A stretch of 64,000 nt of DNA from Neorhizobium sp. JUb45 (GCF_004343585.1 NZ_SLYW01000002.1:1116001-1180000), one strand, 5' to 3'. Numbered from the stretch's first letter, positions 47,516 through 56,933 are shown. The notes: generated from the sequence alone by a model not told the origin. A program made the numbers and translations.

Positions 47516-48505
47516 TCAGCGGGCGATCATCGAACATTCCTGCGCCAGCGATTGCACGCGCTCGTCCGTCTGCGGGTTGATCTGGCCCGTGTTCATCGGC
47601 ACCAGCAGCGACTGCTGCTGAAGGCGCTCACCCGTACACGCGCAGAACCTCTGGCACATGCCGATATCCTCGCCCTGAGCAGAACAGCCGCTCTCGCAGC
47701 TGCGCGTGTAGCTCGTCATCGGGTCTGGCGCCGGTGCCGGATGGATCAGCGAAAACAGATAGACGAGGCCGATCAGCACCGGCTGATGGATCAGGTAGAA
47801 GGCAAGGCTGTGCTGCCCGGCCCGCCCGAGAACGTTCGGCTTGGTCTGGACCTTGGCCAAGTGCGTCAACCAGCCGCGGGTAACCGCCAGCTTGCCGATG
47901 GCAATGCCGAGAAGCGGCGCTGCGAGCCAGGGGAACAGCGGCACGAAATCGTTGGAGCGCGGTGGCGTGGCGGCAAAACCAGTCCAGTTGAGAATACGCG
48001 GATTGAAGAACTCGCTGCTGAAAATGCCCGGAGAGACATAGCCGTTGATGTAACCCGCCGCTGCAATGGCGATGGCGATCAAGGCCGTGACGACGGCCGG
48101 CAGGCGCAGGAAGGCGAGACCAATCAGGCCCGACAGCGCAATATTGTGCAGGATGCCAAAATGGATCCATTCATCCGGCAGGGCGAACAGCGTGCCGAGA
48201 CTGATGACGAGGGCAGCCCCCGCCACCATGCCGAATCGTTTTGCAAAGGATTGCCAGCGAATGGCCGAAAGATGCGCCAGAACGAGGCTGAAACCGGCCA
48301 GAAACAGGAAGGAACTGGCGATGCAGCGGGCATAAAGTTTCCACGCGCCCTGCGTTGCCGTTTCCGGATCGATATAACCGAAAAAGCCGAGGTCCCAGGT
48401 GAAATGGTAGGAGGCCATGGCGATCAGTGCCAGACCGCGTAGGGTGTCGATCAGAAGGATGCGCGGCCTTTTGGGCGCGCCCGAAATCGTCTCTGCAATT
48501 GCCAC
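47516..48505 (-). CDS. DUF1624-type membrane acyltransferase-like protein (GTG start)
   Basis: The product is a 329-residue membrane protein. It begins RILLIDTLRGLALIAMASYHFTWDL, the DUF1624 opening (R-DxLRGLAxxxMxxxH), and has about seven to eight hydrophobic segments. The family includes the heparan-alpha-glucosaminide N-acetyltransferase catalytic domain; bacterial substrates are unknown. The C-terminal 60 residues are polar with six Cys (RSCESGCSAQGEDIGMCQRFCACTGERL), unusual for the family and possibly periplasmic with disulfides. GTG 48505 has AAGAG upstream. Confidence 0.83.
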   Translation of the reverse strand: MAIAETISGAPKRPRILLIDTLRGLALIAMASYHFTWDLGFFGYIDPETATQGAWKLYARCIASSFLFLAGFSLVLAHLSAIRWQSFAKRFGMVAGAALVISLGTLFALPDEWIHFGILHNIALSGLIGLAFLRLPAVVTALIAIAIAAAGYINGYVSPGIFSSEFFNPRILNWTGFAATPPRSNDFVPLFPWLAAPLLGIAIGKLAVTRGWLTHLAKVQTKPNVLGRAGQHSLAFYLIHQPVLIGLVYLFSLIHPAPAPDPMTSYTRSCESGCSAQGEDIGMCQRFCACTGERLQQQSLLVPMNTGQINPQTDERVQSLAQECSMIAR

Positions 48506-48533
48506 GAAAACTCTTTCCGGCTGGATATGTCGT

Positions 48534-49232
48534 TCAGGGCCGTTCGTCTTCCATCACCGCTAGACGCGCCTCCGAAAAATACTGGCGGCGTGTCAGGGCG
48601 ACGATGACGACGATCGTCATTGCCATGAACATATAGGGCCCGGCGAACCAACCGAGATAGCCGATCGACAGAAAAAATGCGCGAAGCCCCGAATTGAAGT
48701 GGCTGGCGGCAATCGTGTTCATGCGGATCACCTGATCGGCAGCGCGTTCGGCGGCTTCGCGGTTGCCGTTGGTCTCGTGCATCATCGGCAGCGCGCCGAA
48801 CAGGATCGTGCAGTAGTTGAACAACCGGTAGGACCAGCCGAACTTGAAGAAGGCATAACCGAAGATGACGGTGAGGCCGGCGACCTTCAGTTCGAACGAG
48901 GTGCGTCCGCCATAGGATGCGATGGCGAGGTCCCGGAAGACGGCTTCGACCTGATCGGTGGCGCCCAGAAGCGCGAAACAGCCGCCGATGGCCAGAATCG
49001 ATGTCGATGCGAAAAACGCGGTACCGTTCTGTAGTCCGGCAAGGATCTGCGTATCGATCATCTTCAGGTCGCGGGTCAGCGAATTGTAGATCCAGTTCCT
49101 GCGACGTGCCGCCATCACCCGGTTGAGGCTCTGGCGCGGCAGGTATTTGCCGCCGGAGCCGGCGGAGAACCAGCTGTAGAGCGCCCACAGGACGAGAAAC
49201 AGGACAAGAGCGATATAGTCGGCATTCGACAT
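48534..49232 (-). CDS. DUF599-family membrane protein
   Basis: The product is a 232-residue protein with four or five membrane helices. It opens with ADYIALVLFLVLWALYSWF and then RNWIYNSLTRDLKMIDTQILAGLQNGTAFFASTSILAIGG, the DUF599 signature, which is well conserved in alphaproteobacteria. The conserved RLFNYCTILFGALP and a final loop YMFMAM are also visible. The function is unknown. It lies 28 bp upstream of the DUF1624 gene on the same strand, so the two may be co-transcribed. Confidence 0.85.
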   Translation of the reverse strand: MSNADYIALVLFLVLWALYSWFSAGSGGKYLPRQSLNRVMAARRRNWIYNSLTRDLKMIDTQILAGLQNGTAFFASTSILAIGGCFALLGATDQVEAVFRDLAIASYGGRTSFELKVAGLTVIFGYAFFKFGWSYRLFNYCTILFGALPMMHETNGNREAAERAADQVIRMNTIAASHFNSGLRAFFLSIGYLGWFAGPYMFMAMTIVVIVALTRRQYFSEARLAVMEDERP

Positions 49233-49459
49233 GGGCGGAACCAGAACTGGAAAGGACCGAATTTCAACGAATTCTTCTGTAATGCTTCAGTTCGCCATGC
49301 CCGGCAAGCGGCAAGCATGATCACGATCATCCTATCCACATTGCGCGGGCGTAATTTTGTTCCTATGTCGCTGCGACAAAACCCGATGTCGGGCGATCGC
49401 CGTGACGTGTCTTTCGTCAAGCGTAGCCTGACCTCATCATTCTCGCGATATGGATAGCC

Positions 49460-50857
49460 ATGTTTCTCTCCGTCTTCGACGTCTTCAAGATCGGCATCGG
49501 CCCTTCGAGTTCCCACACGATGGGACCGATGTCGGCCGCCAACCGCTTTCTCGACCTGATCCTGTCGGATGACTGGCCAAGGCCCGCAGGCGCGCATGTG
49601 GCGGCCCTGAAGGTCAGCCTGCACGGATCGCTCGCCTTTACCGGCATCGGCCATGGCACGGGCAGGGCAGTTGTGCTCGGCCTGATGGGCGAGGCGCCGC
49701 AGAGCGTCGATCCAGACAAGATGGATGCGATCATCGCCAAGGTGGAGCGTACCGGCCGTGTCACACCGCCCGGCCATCCGGCTTATGATTTTCAGCCGAA
49801 GACGGACCTGATCTACGACAAGAAGGTGCCGCTGCCAGGCCACGCCAACGGCATGGCTTTCGAGGCGCTCGACAAGGATGGTCGTCTGCTTCTGAAGCGC
49901 ATCTATTATTCGATCGGCGGCGGTTTCGTGGTGACCGATACCGAGCTGGAAGCCATGCGCGGCCACAAGAAGGTCAGTTCCGACCGTGTGCCCTATCCCT
50001 TCGCCTCGGCCAGGGAGATGCTGGAGATGGCACGTGGCGCGGGCCTCAGCATCGCCGCCATGAAACGTGCCAATGAAGAAACCAAGATGAGCCACACCGA
50101 GCTCGACGAAGGGCTCGACCGTATCTGGGATGCGATGAGCCGCTGTATCGATCGCGGCCTGCAGGTGGACGGCATCATGCCCGGCGGCCTGAAGGTCAAG
50201 CGCCGCGCCCGCGCCATCCACGAGAAGCTGGAGGCCGAATGGCGCTCCAACCGGCTGAACCCGCTGCTCGCCAATGACTGGCTGTCGGTCTACGCCATGG
50301 CCGTGAACGAGGAAAATGCCGGCGGTGGCCGCGTCGTTACCGCCCCGACCAACGGCGCTGCCGGCGTCATTCCGGCGACGGTGCGTTATTTCCTGCATTT
50401 CCACGAGGATGCGACGCGCGAGGATGTTCATACCTTCCTGCTGACGGCAGCGGCTGTCGGTGGCATCATCAAGCACAATGCCTCGATTTCCGGCGCCGAG
50501 GTCGGCTGTCAGGGCGAGGTGGGGTCGGCGGCCGCGATGGCGGCGGCGGGCCTTGCCGCGGTGATGGATGGCTCGCCCGAGCAGATCGAGAATGCCGCCG
50601 AAATCGCGCTGGAACACCATCTCGGCATGACCTGCGATCCGATCGCCGGTCTCGTGCAGGTGCCGTGCATCGAGCGCAACGCGCTGGGAGCGGTCAAGGC
50701 GGTCACTGCTGCATCGCTGGCGATCAAGGGTGACGGCACGCATTTCGTGCCGCTCGATGCCTGTATCGAAACCATGCGCCAGACCGGCAACGACATGAGC
50801 GAAAAATACAAGGAAACCTCGACCGGCGGCCTCGCCGTCAACGTCGTGGAATGTTGA
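49460..50857 (+). CDS. sdaA: L-serine ammonia-lyase, iron-sulfur type (single chain)
   Basis: The enzyme deaminates L-serine to pyruvate and ammonia using a [4Fe-4S] cluster. The 465-residue product is a fused beta-alpha form. It opens [21 protein letters not shown] and has [14 protein letters not shown]. Cluster Cys are in [20 protein letters not shown] and [18 protein letters not shown]. The end [18 protein letters not shown] carries the C-terminal Cys seen in the family. It is monocistronic, 85 bp before a DUF1489 gene. Confidence 0.95.
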   Translation: MFLSVFDVFKIGIGPSSSHTMGPMSAANRFLDLILSDDWPRPAGAHVAALKVSLHGSLAFTGIGHGTGRAVVLGLMGEAPQSVDPDKMDAIIAKVERTGRVTPPGHPAYDFQPKTDLIYDKKVPLPGHANGMAFEALDKDGRLLLKRIYYSIGGGFVVTDTELEAMRGHKKVSSDRVPYPFASAREMLEMARGAGLSIAAMKRANEETKMSHTELDEGLDRIWDAMSRCIDRGLQVDGIMPGGLKVKRRARAIHEKLEAEWRSNRLNPLLANDWLSVYAMAVNEENAGGGRVVTAPTNGAAGVIPATVRYFLHFHEDATREDVHTFLLTAAAVGGIIKHNASISGAEVGCQGEVGSAAAMAAAGLAAVMDGSPEQIENAAEIALEHHLGMTCDPIAGLVQVPCIERNALGAVKAVTAASLAIKGDGTHFVPLDACIETMRQTGNDMSEKYKETSTGGLAVNVVEC

Positions 50858-50942
50858 TCGCCAATAGCGGGCCTGTGGATGCAGGCCAGCCATGCCGCGC
50901 CCTTGGCTTGACGTGGCGCACTTATGGGTCTTGAAGCAGGGC

Positions 50943-51380
50943 ATGGCACTCAATCTCGTCAAACTCTGCGTCGGCGCCGATTCCATTCAGGATCTGAGGG
51001 ATTGGGTAGCCGAGCGCGCCTTGAGCGCAATCGCTGCCGGCCTTGAGCCGCATTCGGTGCATACCACCCGCATGGTTCCCAAGCGCGTCGATGAACTGCT
51101 GGCCGAAGGATCGCTCTATTGGGTGATCAAGGGGCAGGTTATGGCGCGCCAGAAACTGCTCGGCATCGAGACATTTACCGGCGGTGATGGCATCGGTCGC
51201 TGTCATCTCGTTCTTGGGCCGGAAGTGATCGAAACCTTGCCGCAGCCACGGCGCCCGTTCCAGGGCTGGCGTTATCTGACGCCGGAAGATGCGCCGGCCG
51301 ATCTCGGCAGCCTTGGCGAAGATGTTATGGCGCTGCCGGAAGATCTGCGGCGGGAACTCGCCGAACTCGGCCTTCTCTGA
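50943..51380 (+). CDS. DUF1489 family protein
   Basis: The product is a 145-residue soluble protein. It opens ALNLVKLCVGADSIQDLRDWVAER, then HTTRMVPKRVDELLAEGSLYWVIKGQVMARQ and FQGWRYLTPEDAPADLG, all typical of DUF1489, a family restricted to alphaproteobacteria. No catalytic role is known. ATG 50943 starts the conserved region; GTG or ATG codons further upstream lie in a non-conserved extension. Confidence 0.87.
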   Translation: MALNLVKLCVGADSIQDLRDWVAERALSAIAAGLEPHSVHTTRMVPKRVDELLAEGSLYWVIKGQVMARQKLLGIETFTGGDGIGRCHLVLGPEVIETLPQPRRPFQGWRYLTPEDAPADLGSLGEDVMALPEDLRRELAELGLL

Positions 51381-51388
51381 AACGAAAA

Positions 51389-51410
51389 AAGCGCACCGTC
51401 AGGCGCGCTT
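51389..51410 (-). terminator. Terminator of the small hypothetical gene
   Basis: AAGCGC (51389-51394) pairs with GCGCTT (51405-51410), with extended G/C around it. Leftward, the stem is followed by six T (complement of 51385-51390). It lies 20 bp past the hypothetical gene and between two convergent genes. Confidence 0.55.
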
Positions 51411-51429
51411 CAATGGCAATCGGCTCTGC

Positions 51430-51699
51430 TCAGCGCAGGCGGATATGGATCGGTGCCCGGCCGGAATGGCTGCCGATATGCAGGTGAATGCTGGCCTCCG
51501 GCTGCGTGTATCGCCATGCGCGCGCGGCATGCGTCAGAAGCAGGCCGACGAGATCACGCGTCTTTTCTCGCGGCCGGTTCATGCCGAGACCGGCGATCCG
51601 CATCGCGGCCTCGTGGAGCGGATGCAACGAAGGGCCGCGGGCATTGCCTTTCAACGTCGTCGGAAATTCACGTTCGATGTTGTTTTCGTTCACTGCCAT
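51430..51699 (-). CDS. Small hypothetical protein
   Basis: The product is an 89-residue protein with no signal or membrane segment. A short segment PLHEAAMRIAGLGMNRPREKTRDLVGLLLTHAARAW has helix-like spacing and several Arg. No family is recognised. ATG 51699 has GAGG six bases upstream. It stands alone between the convergent DUF1489 gene and the carboxypeptidase gene. Confidence 0.6.
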   Translation of the reverse strand: MAVNENNIEREFPTTLKGNARGPSLHPLHEAAMRIAGLGMNRPREKTRDLVGLLLTHAARAWRYTQPEASIHLHIGSHSGRAPIHIRLR

Positions 51700-51806
51700 G
51701 TTTGACCTCGTACGCATTACAATTCGAGGGCTGAAACGGCGCCGGGAATAACTCTGCCCCGGCTGCTGCCGCCGGACATGCCGACGGCAGTGTTAAGCCA
51801 ATGAGA

Positions 51807-53288
51807 TTACTGGAGCGATGCCCAGCACTTGATGCCCTTTTTCTTCAGGGCGTTGCAGGCGTTGACCGCCGTCTTCTGGTCGTCGAAACCGCCGAAGCGG
51901 GCACGGTAGAGCTGGCTGCCATTGGTGCTGACGGCAACCGTGAACGGCTTTGCACCGCGCAATGCGCTGCCGCCCTTGTCCTGGGCGCTGGAAAGCAGTT
52001 CCATTGCCATGTCCTTGTTCGGCGAGACGCCGATCTGCACAACCCAGCCGGCAATCTGCTGGGCCGAGGATGCCTGTCGATCGGAGCGAGTCGAAGCGGT
52101 CGTGACCGCATCGGTCACGGTCGCGACCTTCTGTTCCGATGTCGGTTCCTTCAGGTAGCCGGCAGCGGGTGCGAGACCGCGCGGAGGTACCGGAGCGTTG
52201 CTGGCGATTGCCGACGAAACGGCCTCACGAGCGGCCTGCGATTTCGGCTCTGCTGCATAGGCGGATGCGCCTGGAACCTTCTGGTCGTAACGGGCGCCCG
52301 GCAGCGGGCCGGCATTCGGCAGGTCCATGGAGGCCAGCTGGCGAACGTCGACCGAAGGCGTGCTCGGCTTCGGCGCATCGACGACCGGAAGCGACGGTGC
52401 GGGTGCGGTCTGGGCGATCAGGTTGCTGTTACCGCCACGCGAAGCCTGCGGCAGATAGGTGGCGACCAGCTTGCGCATCTGCGCATCGCGGGCGGCACTG
52501 CCCTTGGCGCCGAGAATGACGGCAACGATCGAGCGGCCATCGAGCTGTGCGGAGGTGGCAAGGTTGCTGCCTGCCGCCTGCGTATAACCGGTCTTGATAC
52601 CGTCAACGCCCTTCACATTGCCGACGAGGCGGTTGTGATTGCCGATGACCTGACGTCCGAATGTGAAGCTGCGGGTGTTGAAGTAGCCGTAATACTGCGG
52701 AAAGTGCTGGCGCAGCGCGATGCCGAGGCGGGCCTGATCGCGCGCCGTCGTCATCTGCGCGGTGTTCGGCAGGCCGTGGGCGTTGCGATAGGTGGTGCGC
52801 GTCATGCCGAGCGCACGTGCCTTGTTGGTCATCATCTGCCCGAAACGTGTTTCCGAGCCACCCAGGAATTCACCCATGGCCGTGGACATGTCGTTGGCGG
52901 AGCGCGTGACCAGCGACAGGATGGCCTGTTCGACACTGACCGAACCGCCGGCGCGAACGCCGAGTTTCGACGGCGGCTCCTTGGCGGCATTGGCAGACAC
53001 CGTGACGCGGTCACTCAGGGAAATCTTGCCCGATTCCAGTGCTTCGAACGTGAGATAAAGCGTCATCATCTTGGTGAGCGACGCAGGGTAACGAAGGCCG
53101 TCGGCATCTTCGTTGTAAAGAACCTTGCCGGTCTTGGCGTCGACGACGATGCCGGCGTATTTTGCAGCAAGAGCGGGACTGACGAAAATCGTCGACGCTA
53201 CGATCGCCGCTACGAACCGACCGGCAACCCGAGCGGTTTTAGATGCGCCATCCTTGGGGAGAGATGAACTAAAGAGGGTTTTCAACAC
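51807..53288 (-). CDS. D-alanyl-D-alanine carboxypeptidase (PBP5/6 class) with SPOR domain
   Basis: The product is an exported serine D,D-peptidase of about 493 residues that trims peptidoglycan stem peptides in the periplasm. After the signal peptide (ending VSPALAAKYAG), the S11 motifs are SLTK (nucleophile Ser), SAN and KTG (in GIKTGYTQAAG). A Pro/Ala linker follows, then a C-terminal SPOR domain (GWVVQIGVSPNKDMAMELL ... YRARFGGFDDQKTA), which binds denuded glycan at division sites. The start is uncertain: GTG 53288 (VLKTLFSSSLPKDGASK) is preferred over GTG 53360, but neither has a strong ribosome site. It lacks the PBP5 beta domain C-terminal amphipathic helix. Confidence 0.9.
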   Translation of the reverse strand: MLKTLFSSSLPKDGASKTARVAGRFVAAIVASTIFVSPALAAKYAGIVVDAKTGKVLYNEDADGLRYPASLTKMMTLYLTFEALESGKISLSDRVTVSANAAKEPPSKLGVRAGGSVSVEQAILSLVTRSANDMSTAMGEFLGGSETRFGQMMTNKARALGMTRTTYRNAHGLPNTAQMTTARDQARLGIALRQHFPQYYGYFNTRSFTFGRQVIGNHNRLVGNVKGVDGIKTGYTQAAGSNLATSAQLDGRSIVAVILGAKGSAARDAQMRKLVATYLPQASRGGNSNLIAQTAPAPSLPVVDAPKPSTPSVDVRQLASMDLPNAGPLPGARYDQKVPGASAYAAEPKSQAAREAVSSAIASNAPVPPRGLAPAAGYLKEPTSEQKVATVTDAVTTASTRSDRQASSAQQIAGWVVQIGVSPNKDMAMELLSSAQDKGGSALRGAKPFTVAVSTNGSQLYRARFGGFDDQKTAVNACNALKKKGIKCWASLQ

Positions 53289-53432
53289 GCCTGCACTCGC
53301 TACTTGCAACTCGATTTCAATAGGTCCGGTCGCGCCCCCGCAGCGTGCCGTTGGGGGCACTTTAGGTCAGCAGCGTTACCAACTCGTTTATGATGAAGCT
53401 GTGGTTGCGACGTTCGATCGAATTTTAGCGGT

Positions 53433-54200
53433 TTATTGGGGTGTTTTTCGTGTCGCGACGCGCTCTTTCACAAAGCGGGCAATCGCGGCATCAATATGGA
53501 CCCAGTCGCGCAAAAGTGTCGGCGAGAATCGGTAAAGCACGGTCAGGTCCTGGCCAGCGCGAATGTCTCTCTGGCAACTGGCGCTGTTGGTCGCAACGGG
53601 GGAAGTCTGTTGGCCGGTCTGTCGTTCGGGGCCTTTGTCGCGCGGCATGAGGCAGCGGACGGCATAGGCATCACCGGTGGAAGTCGGCGCTGTCAGGATG
53701 ACTTCGTCGCCATAACCGCTATCGGCACGCAGATGGTGCGCAGTGAGCCCATAAGGTCCCGGAATAGCGTCGCCGTCGAACAGTCGTGAATAGATCGGTT
53801 CGAGCCGGCCGGACATGTCGCGCGACATCGTGCTCTGTGACAGTTGCAGGAAGATGAGGCCATCGGCGCTGCCCGAATCGTCAAAACGTCGCTTCTGGGC
53901 GACGCTGTAGCCCTGCATTTCGGGCCATGTGAGGTAAAGATCGATCCTTTCGCTGTCGCCTGCATGGCGCTGTTCGCTGAAGCGGATGGTGTTGGCCGGC
54001 AGGCGCAGTTCATCCTGACCGATTCTGACCCTGATCTCCTCACGGCTGTCGGTATGGCTGCCGAGCGCAAGCTTCGGGCCGATCCAACTGCCGCCGAGAT
54101 TGACGGCGAAGGTCGCCGCGGCCATCAGGGCGAGGGCAAGGGTGATACCCAGCGCCATGCGATTGCTGATCAGCGGTTCCTGAAAATTGTCCTGCGCCAT
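53433..54200 (-). CDS. Membrane-anchored hypothetical protein
   Basis: The product is a 255-residue protein. One N-terminal membrane helix (RMALGITLALALMAAATFAV) anchors a periplasmic part. The body has RIGQDELRLPANTIRFSEQRHAGDSERIDLYLTWPEMQGYS and RYSRLFDGD-like strands, and three Cys (RCLMPRDK and SASCQRD pair). No domain is recognised. It follows the BTLCP gene on the same strand by about 130 bp. ATG 54200 has an AGG upstream. Confidence 0.75.
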   Translation of the reverse strand: MAQDNFQEPLISNRMALGITLALALMAAATFAVNLGGSWIGPKLALGSHTDSREEIRVRIGQDELRLPANTIRFSEQRHAGDSERIDLYLTWPEMQGYSVAQKRRFDDSGSADGLIFLQLSQSTMSRDMSGRLEPIYSRLFDGDAIPGPYGLTAHHLRADSGYGDEVILTAPTSTGDAYAVRCLMPRDKGPERQTGQQTSPVATNSASCQRDIRAGQDLTVLYRFSPTLLRDWVHIDAAIARFVKERVATRKTPQ

Positions 54201-54331
54201 GATGACCTGCCTGCTTTCGACGAGCCATGGCATATGAGGCTTGCGCGGGGCGGGGCCGGCTGGCGAAAACGAAAAAGTCCGGCGCCACGTTTCCGTGGGC
54301 CGGACAAGTCTTCAGTGAGATAGAAAAACTG

Positions 54332-54940
54332 TTACTGGCTGACGCTGCCGACAGCGATGGCGCGGCCATCCTGCAACTTGACCCAGCGGCCCGGATCGTC
54401 GTTCGACTGGCGCTTCAGGTAAGTGTATTCGGTGTCGGCCCAGAGCATGACCTTGTTGCGCATGTTGTCGAGAATGAAGTCGCCGCGATCGGTGCGGACG
54501 GTCAGCACGGCATGGCCTTCGCCATTCGGCTGCAGCACGACGGTGATCAGCAGCGCCGAGGCATCAAAACCCTTCTGCATGAGCATCTTGCGCTTCAGCA
54601 GAACGAAATCCTCGCAGTCGCCGACAGTCTTCGGGTAGGCCCACTTTTCCTCGACGCCGTAGATTTCCTGGTCAGTCATCGGCTGGATGGCGGTGTTGAC
54701 GGTGTAGTTGACGTCGAGCAGCGTGCGCCACTTGTCTTCGGTGAGCGCAACCGGGCCGCGGTCGCCATTGGTGCGGACGCATTCGCTGCGATAGGCCTTG
54801 CAGAATTCGTAATGGCCGATCGGCGGGTTTGCCTGACCGATGATCTTCATGTCTCCGCTGACGGCAAATGCGGACTGCGTCTGGAAGAGGGCGATGAAGG
54901 TGGCGATAGCGGTGATCACCAGGGCTGTGCTTTTCGTCAT
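54332..54940 (-). CDS. Bacterial transglutaminase-like cysteine proteinase (BTLCP, LapG-related)
   Basis: The product is a 202-residue exported papain-fold peptidase. A signal peptide runs to about residue 26 (FAVSG). The catalytic triad is Cys109 (VGDCEDF), His143 (GEGHAVL) and Asp158 (FILDN), the order of LapG. Two further Cys (FCKAY and SECVR) may be linked. LapG cleaves a surface adhesin when c-di-GMP is low. A c-di-GMP-binding PilZ protein is encoded upstream, but no LapD or large adhesin gene is in the window, so the substrate is unknown. The Shine-Dalgarno sequence GGGGAG lies in a hairpin arm. Confidence 0.88.
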   Translation of the reverse strand: MTKSTALVITAIATFIALFQTQSAFAVSGDMKIIGQANPPIGHYEFCKAYRSECVRTNGDRGPVALTEDKWRTLLDVNYTVNTAIQPMTDQEIYGVEEKWAYPKTVGDCEDFVLLKRKMLMQKGFDASALLITVVLQPNGEGHAVLTVRTDRGDFILDNMRNKVMLWADTEYTYLKRQSNDDPGRWVKLQDGRAIAVGSVSQ

Positions 54941-55400
54941 TTTTCTTGTCTCCCCGTTGGTGAGGAGACAATCGCAGCAAGGTTTTGATCCGGTGGAAAA
55001 TACCGAAGTAAAAACAAGTGCTTATTTGAATTCAATTCGGCTAAAACATGCAGAAAATTGCAATCGAATTCGACGAAAATTCGCGGTGTATTTTCGCAAA
55101 GTTTGTTTCAAATTATAACGAACTGTCGGGTCCTGCGCCCGGCTCATTTGCCTAAATTGCTGACATGGCTGATGTTTTCGGAATGGTGGCAATTGATGGC
55201 CGAACCTGCCGGATGCGCTGAGGAGGTCCTGGTTTTCGATGATAAACGCCACGTAAACCGTGTTTTCCATCGTGCCAGACGGCTGTTTCGCGTTGAAACA
55301 CCCCGTTTTGGGGTCGAAAAATCGTCCCGAAACGAGAAAATAATTCGATATCGGCCGATTATTTTCGAGATTTGCGGCTTTGTCATCCCGTTGCGGCACG
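54941..55400. other. AT-richer intergenic region upstream of the BTLCP gene
   Basis: No gene is supported in these 460 bp. The BTLCP ribosome site is inside a 6-bp stem (GTCTCC 54948-54953 with GGAGAC 54964-54969). A second palindrome pairs GAAAATAAT (55336-55344) with ATTATTTTC (55358-55366). The region 55000-55120 is AT-rich and is a likely promoter zone. Open frames here are short and lack ribosome sites. Confidence 0.45.
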
Positions 55401-55430
55401 AAAAAGCCGGCGGTGAGTGCCGCCGGCTGC
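55401..55430 (-). terminator. Intrinsic terminator after the PilZ gene
   Basis: The stem AGCCGGCGG (55405-55413) and CCGCCGGCT (55420-55428) has a TGAGTG loop. Leftward it is followed by five T (complement of 55401-55405). It lies about 35 bp past the PilZ stop. Confidence 0.82.
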
Positions 55431-55464
55431 GAAAATGTTAAGGCTGAATGGCTGTCTCCGTCGC

Positions 55465-56076
55465 CTAAAGGAAGGCGCGCAGCGACTCGCGCGACTGGAC
55501 CGAGGCGAATTCGATCGCCACGCCTTCGATGAAATGGCGGACGATTCGGCCGCGCATGTTGCCGAGCATGACGGGTGTGCCGAGCGCCGGACGGATTTCG
55601 ATGTCGACGGCCGCGCCTGAGAGCGAGAGATCGACGATCTTGCACGGATATTTGCGGCCATCGTCGAGCACAATCTCGGTGCGGGTGATGCGCGGCGTCA
55701 GGCGATCGTGTCGACGATCTTCCGGCAGGCCGAGTTCGTGCTTGTTGGCGAGCCATGTCAGCTGCGCCGCCAGTTTCTCGCGCTTGCGGTCCGTGGCGTT
55801 GATCGACATGTAAAAACCATCGGCATTGACGCCGATGACATTGCCTTCGATGCGGCCGAGATTTTCGATATAGGCGATCACGCGTTCATTGGCGGATGGT
55901 CGCGCTTCACACGAGAACACCACGTCGCCCGGAGACATCTCCACTGCCGTGCAGGGGAATTCGTCGTGGCTCTCAAGCATCAGGCGCCCGCTCATGCCGA
56001 CGGTCACCCGCTGGAAGGAACGCTCCTGCGCGCCTTGCGGTGGTGTCGATTGTTGAGCTGGCTGGAAAGAGTACAT
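55465..56076 (-). CDS. PilZ-domain protein, two PilZ-type domains
   Basis: The product is a 203-residue protein. The N-terminal half resembles a degenerate PilZ barrel (RVTVGMSGRLMLESHDEFPCTAVEMSPGDVVFSCEAR). The second half is a standard PilZ domain with the c-di-GMP-binding RxxxR as EDRRHDRLTPRI (about 118-128) and DLSLSGAAVDIEI. It is a c-di-GMP effector; the process it controls is unknown. ATG 56076 is chosen over an upstream frame that lacks a ribosome site. It has a strong terminator, and a PAS_5 protein is encoded upstream. Confidence 0.87.
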   Translation of the reverse strand: MYSFQPAQQSTPPQGAQERSFQRVTVGMSGRLMLESHDEFPCTAVEMSPGDVVFSCEARPSANERVIAYIENLGRIEGNVIGVNADGFYMSINATDRKREKLAAQLTWLANKHELGLPEDRRHDRLTPRITRTEIVLDDGRKYPCKIVDLSLSGAAVDIEIRPALGTPVMLGNMRGRIVRHFIEGVAIEFASVQSRESLRAFL

Positions 56077-56198
56077 GCTCGTTCTCTCAAGTCGCGATTT
56101 GCATATTCTAAAATGTATGATGCCCATTATGCGCCGAGCGGTGCAGAGCACTGTAATGGATATCGCATCGCGGTTAATAGAACGTTCTGACGGGCTTG

Positions 56199-56795
56199 TC
56201 AGCTTCTTCCAGAAAGCCCGTCATCTACTATTTCGACAGAGAGAAGACGCCGCATGAAGCGGGTAAAACGCTTGCCGTCCGGCTGAATCTCAGCGCTCTC
56301 CTCGGCGATACTGCGCGATTCGCCGGCATAAAGGCATGAGATCGTCTCAAGAATAACCCCCGTGCGTGGCTGGCGGGGAAGAATGGCGCCCAGAATCCGG
56401 TCCGGCTCCGCCTCAGACGATCGCATCGGCAGAAGCACCATCTGGTAGTCGTGGTTACTCTCGGTGCCGACACCGGTCACATCGGTCACCATCGGACGAC
56501 CGCGGGCCAGCATCGCCTGAATGCCGATATTGGCCTGCCGACGTTGTGACCTGTGCCACAGGCAGGTGAACGGGCGCCCCCGCAATTCATGGCCGAACAA
56601 TGCACAGAGGCGTGTGCCAGCCAGGCGAAAAGAGAGAATGCCGGCATCGTTTTTGCCGAGAATAAAAAGGTCGGGAAGCATGTGGCGCACGCGTGCGGGT
56701 TCGAACTCCCGCTGCACGGGGAGCTTGCCATCTCGCTTCAGTTCGAGCCAGTAGCTGAATAATTCGTTTCCTGCTGCAGTCTGCATCGTATCCAT
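56199..56795 (-). CDS. PAS_5 (DUF1675-type) domain protein
   Basis: The product is a 198-residue cytoplasmic protein. It opens NELFSYWLELKRDGKLPVQREFEPARVRHMLPDLFILGKND, the PAS_5 motif, then RLAGTRLCALFGHELRGRPFTCLW. Such proteins, common in Rhizobiales, are single-domain PAS sensors of unknown ligand. ATG 56795 begins MDTMQTAAGNEL; a second ATG nine bases later is possible. It lies upstream of the PilZ gene on the same strand and is divergent from the rhomboid gene. Confidence 0.83.
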   Translation of the reverse strand: MDTMQTAAGNELFSYWLELKRDGKLPVQREFEPARVRHMLPDLFILGKNDAGILSFRLAGTRLCALFGHELRGRPFTCLWHRSQRRQANIGIQAMLARGRPMVTDVTGVGTESNHDYQMVLLPMRSSEAEPDRILGAILPRQPRTGVILETISCLYAGESRSIAEESAEIQPDGKRFTRFMRRLLSVEIVDDGLSGRS

Positions 56796-56933
56796 GTGTC
56801 TTATTTCGGAACAAGATTCATTCTTTCCCGAGCCCTTGTGGTTACCGTAGCGAAAACCATGCCAACTGAGCCGACGCTTCCGTTTGTGCTGGCCGTCCTG
56901 TAAGGCTTGCGGGTGAAAACGAGCAGGTGATGG

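Noticed and set aside
49115..50986. A 623-codon minus-strand frame
   Set aside because: It is antisense to sdaA and runs into the DUF599 gene region; the sense frames have clear families.
55058..55441. Open frames in the AT-richer region upstream of the protease gene
   Set aside because: No Shine-Dalgarno sequence, no domain, and the frame crosses the PilZ terminator.
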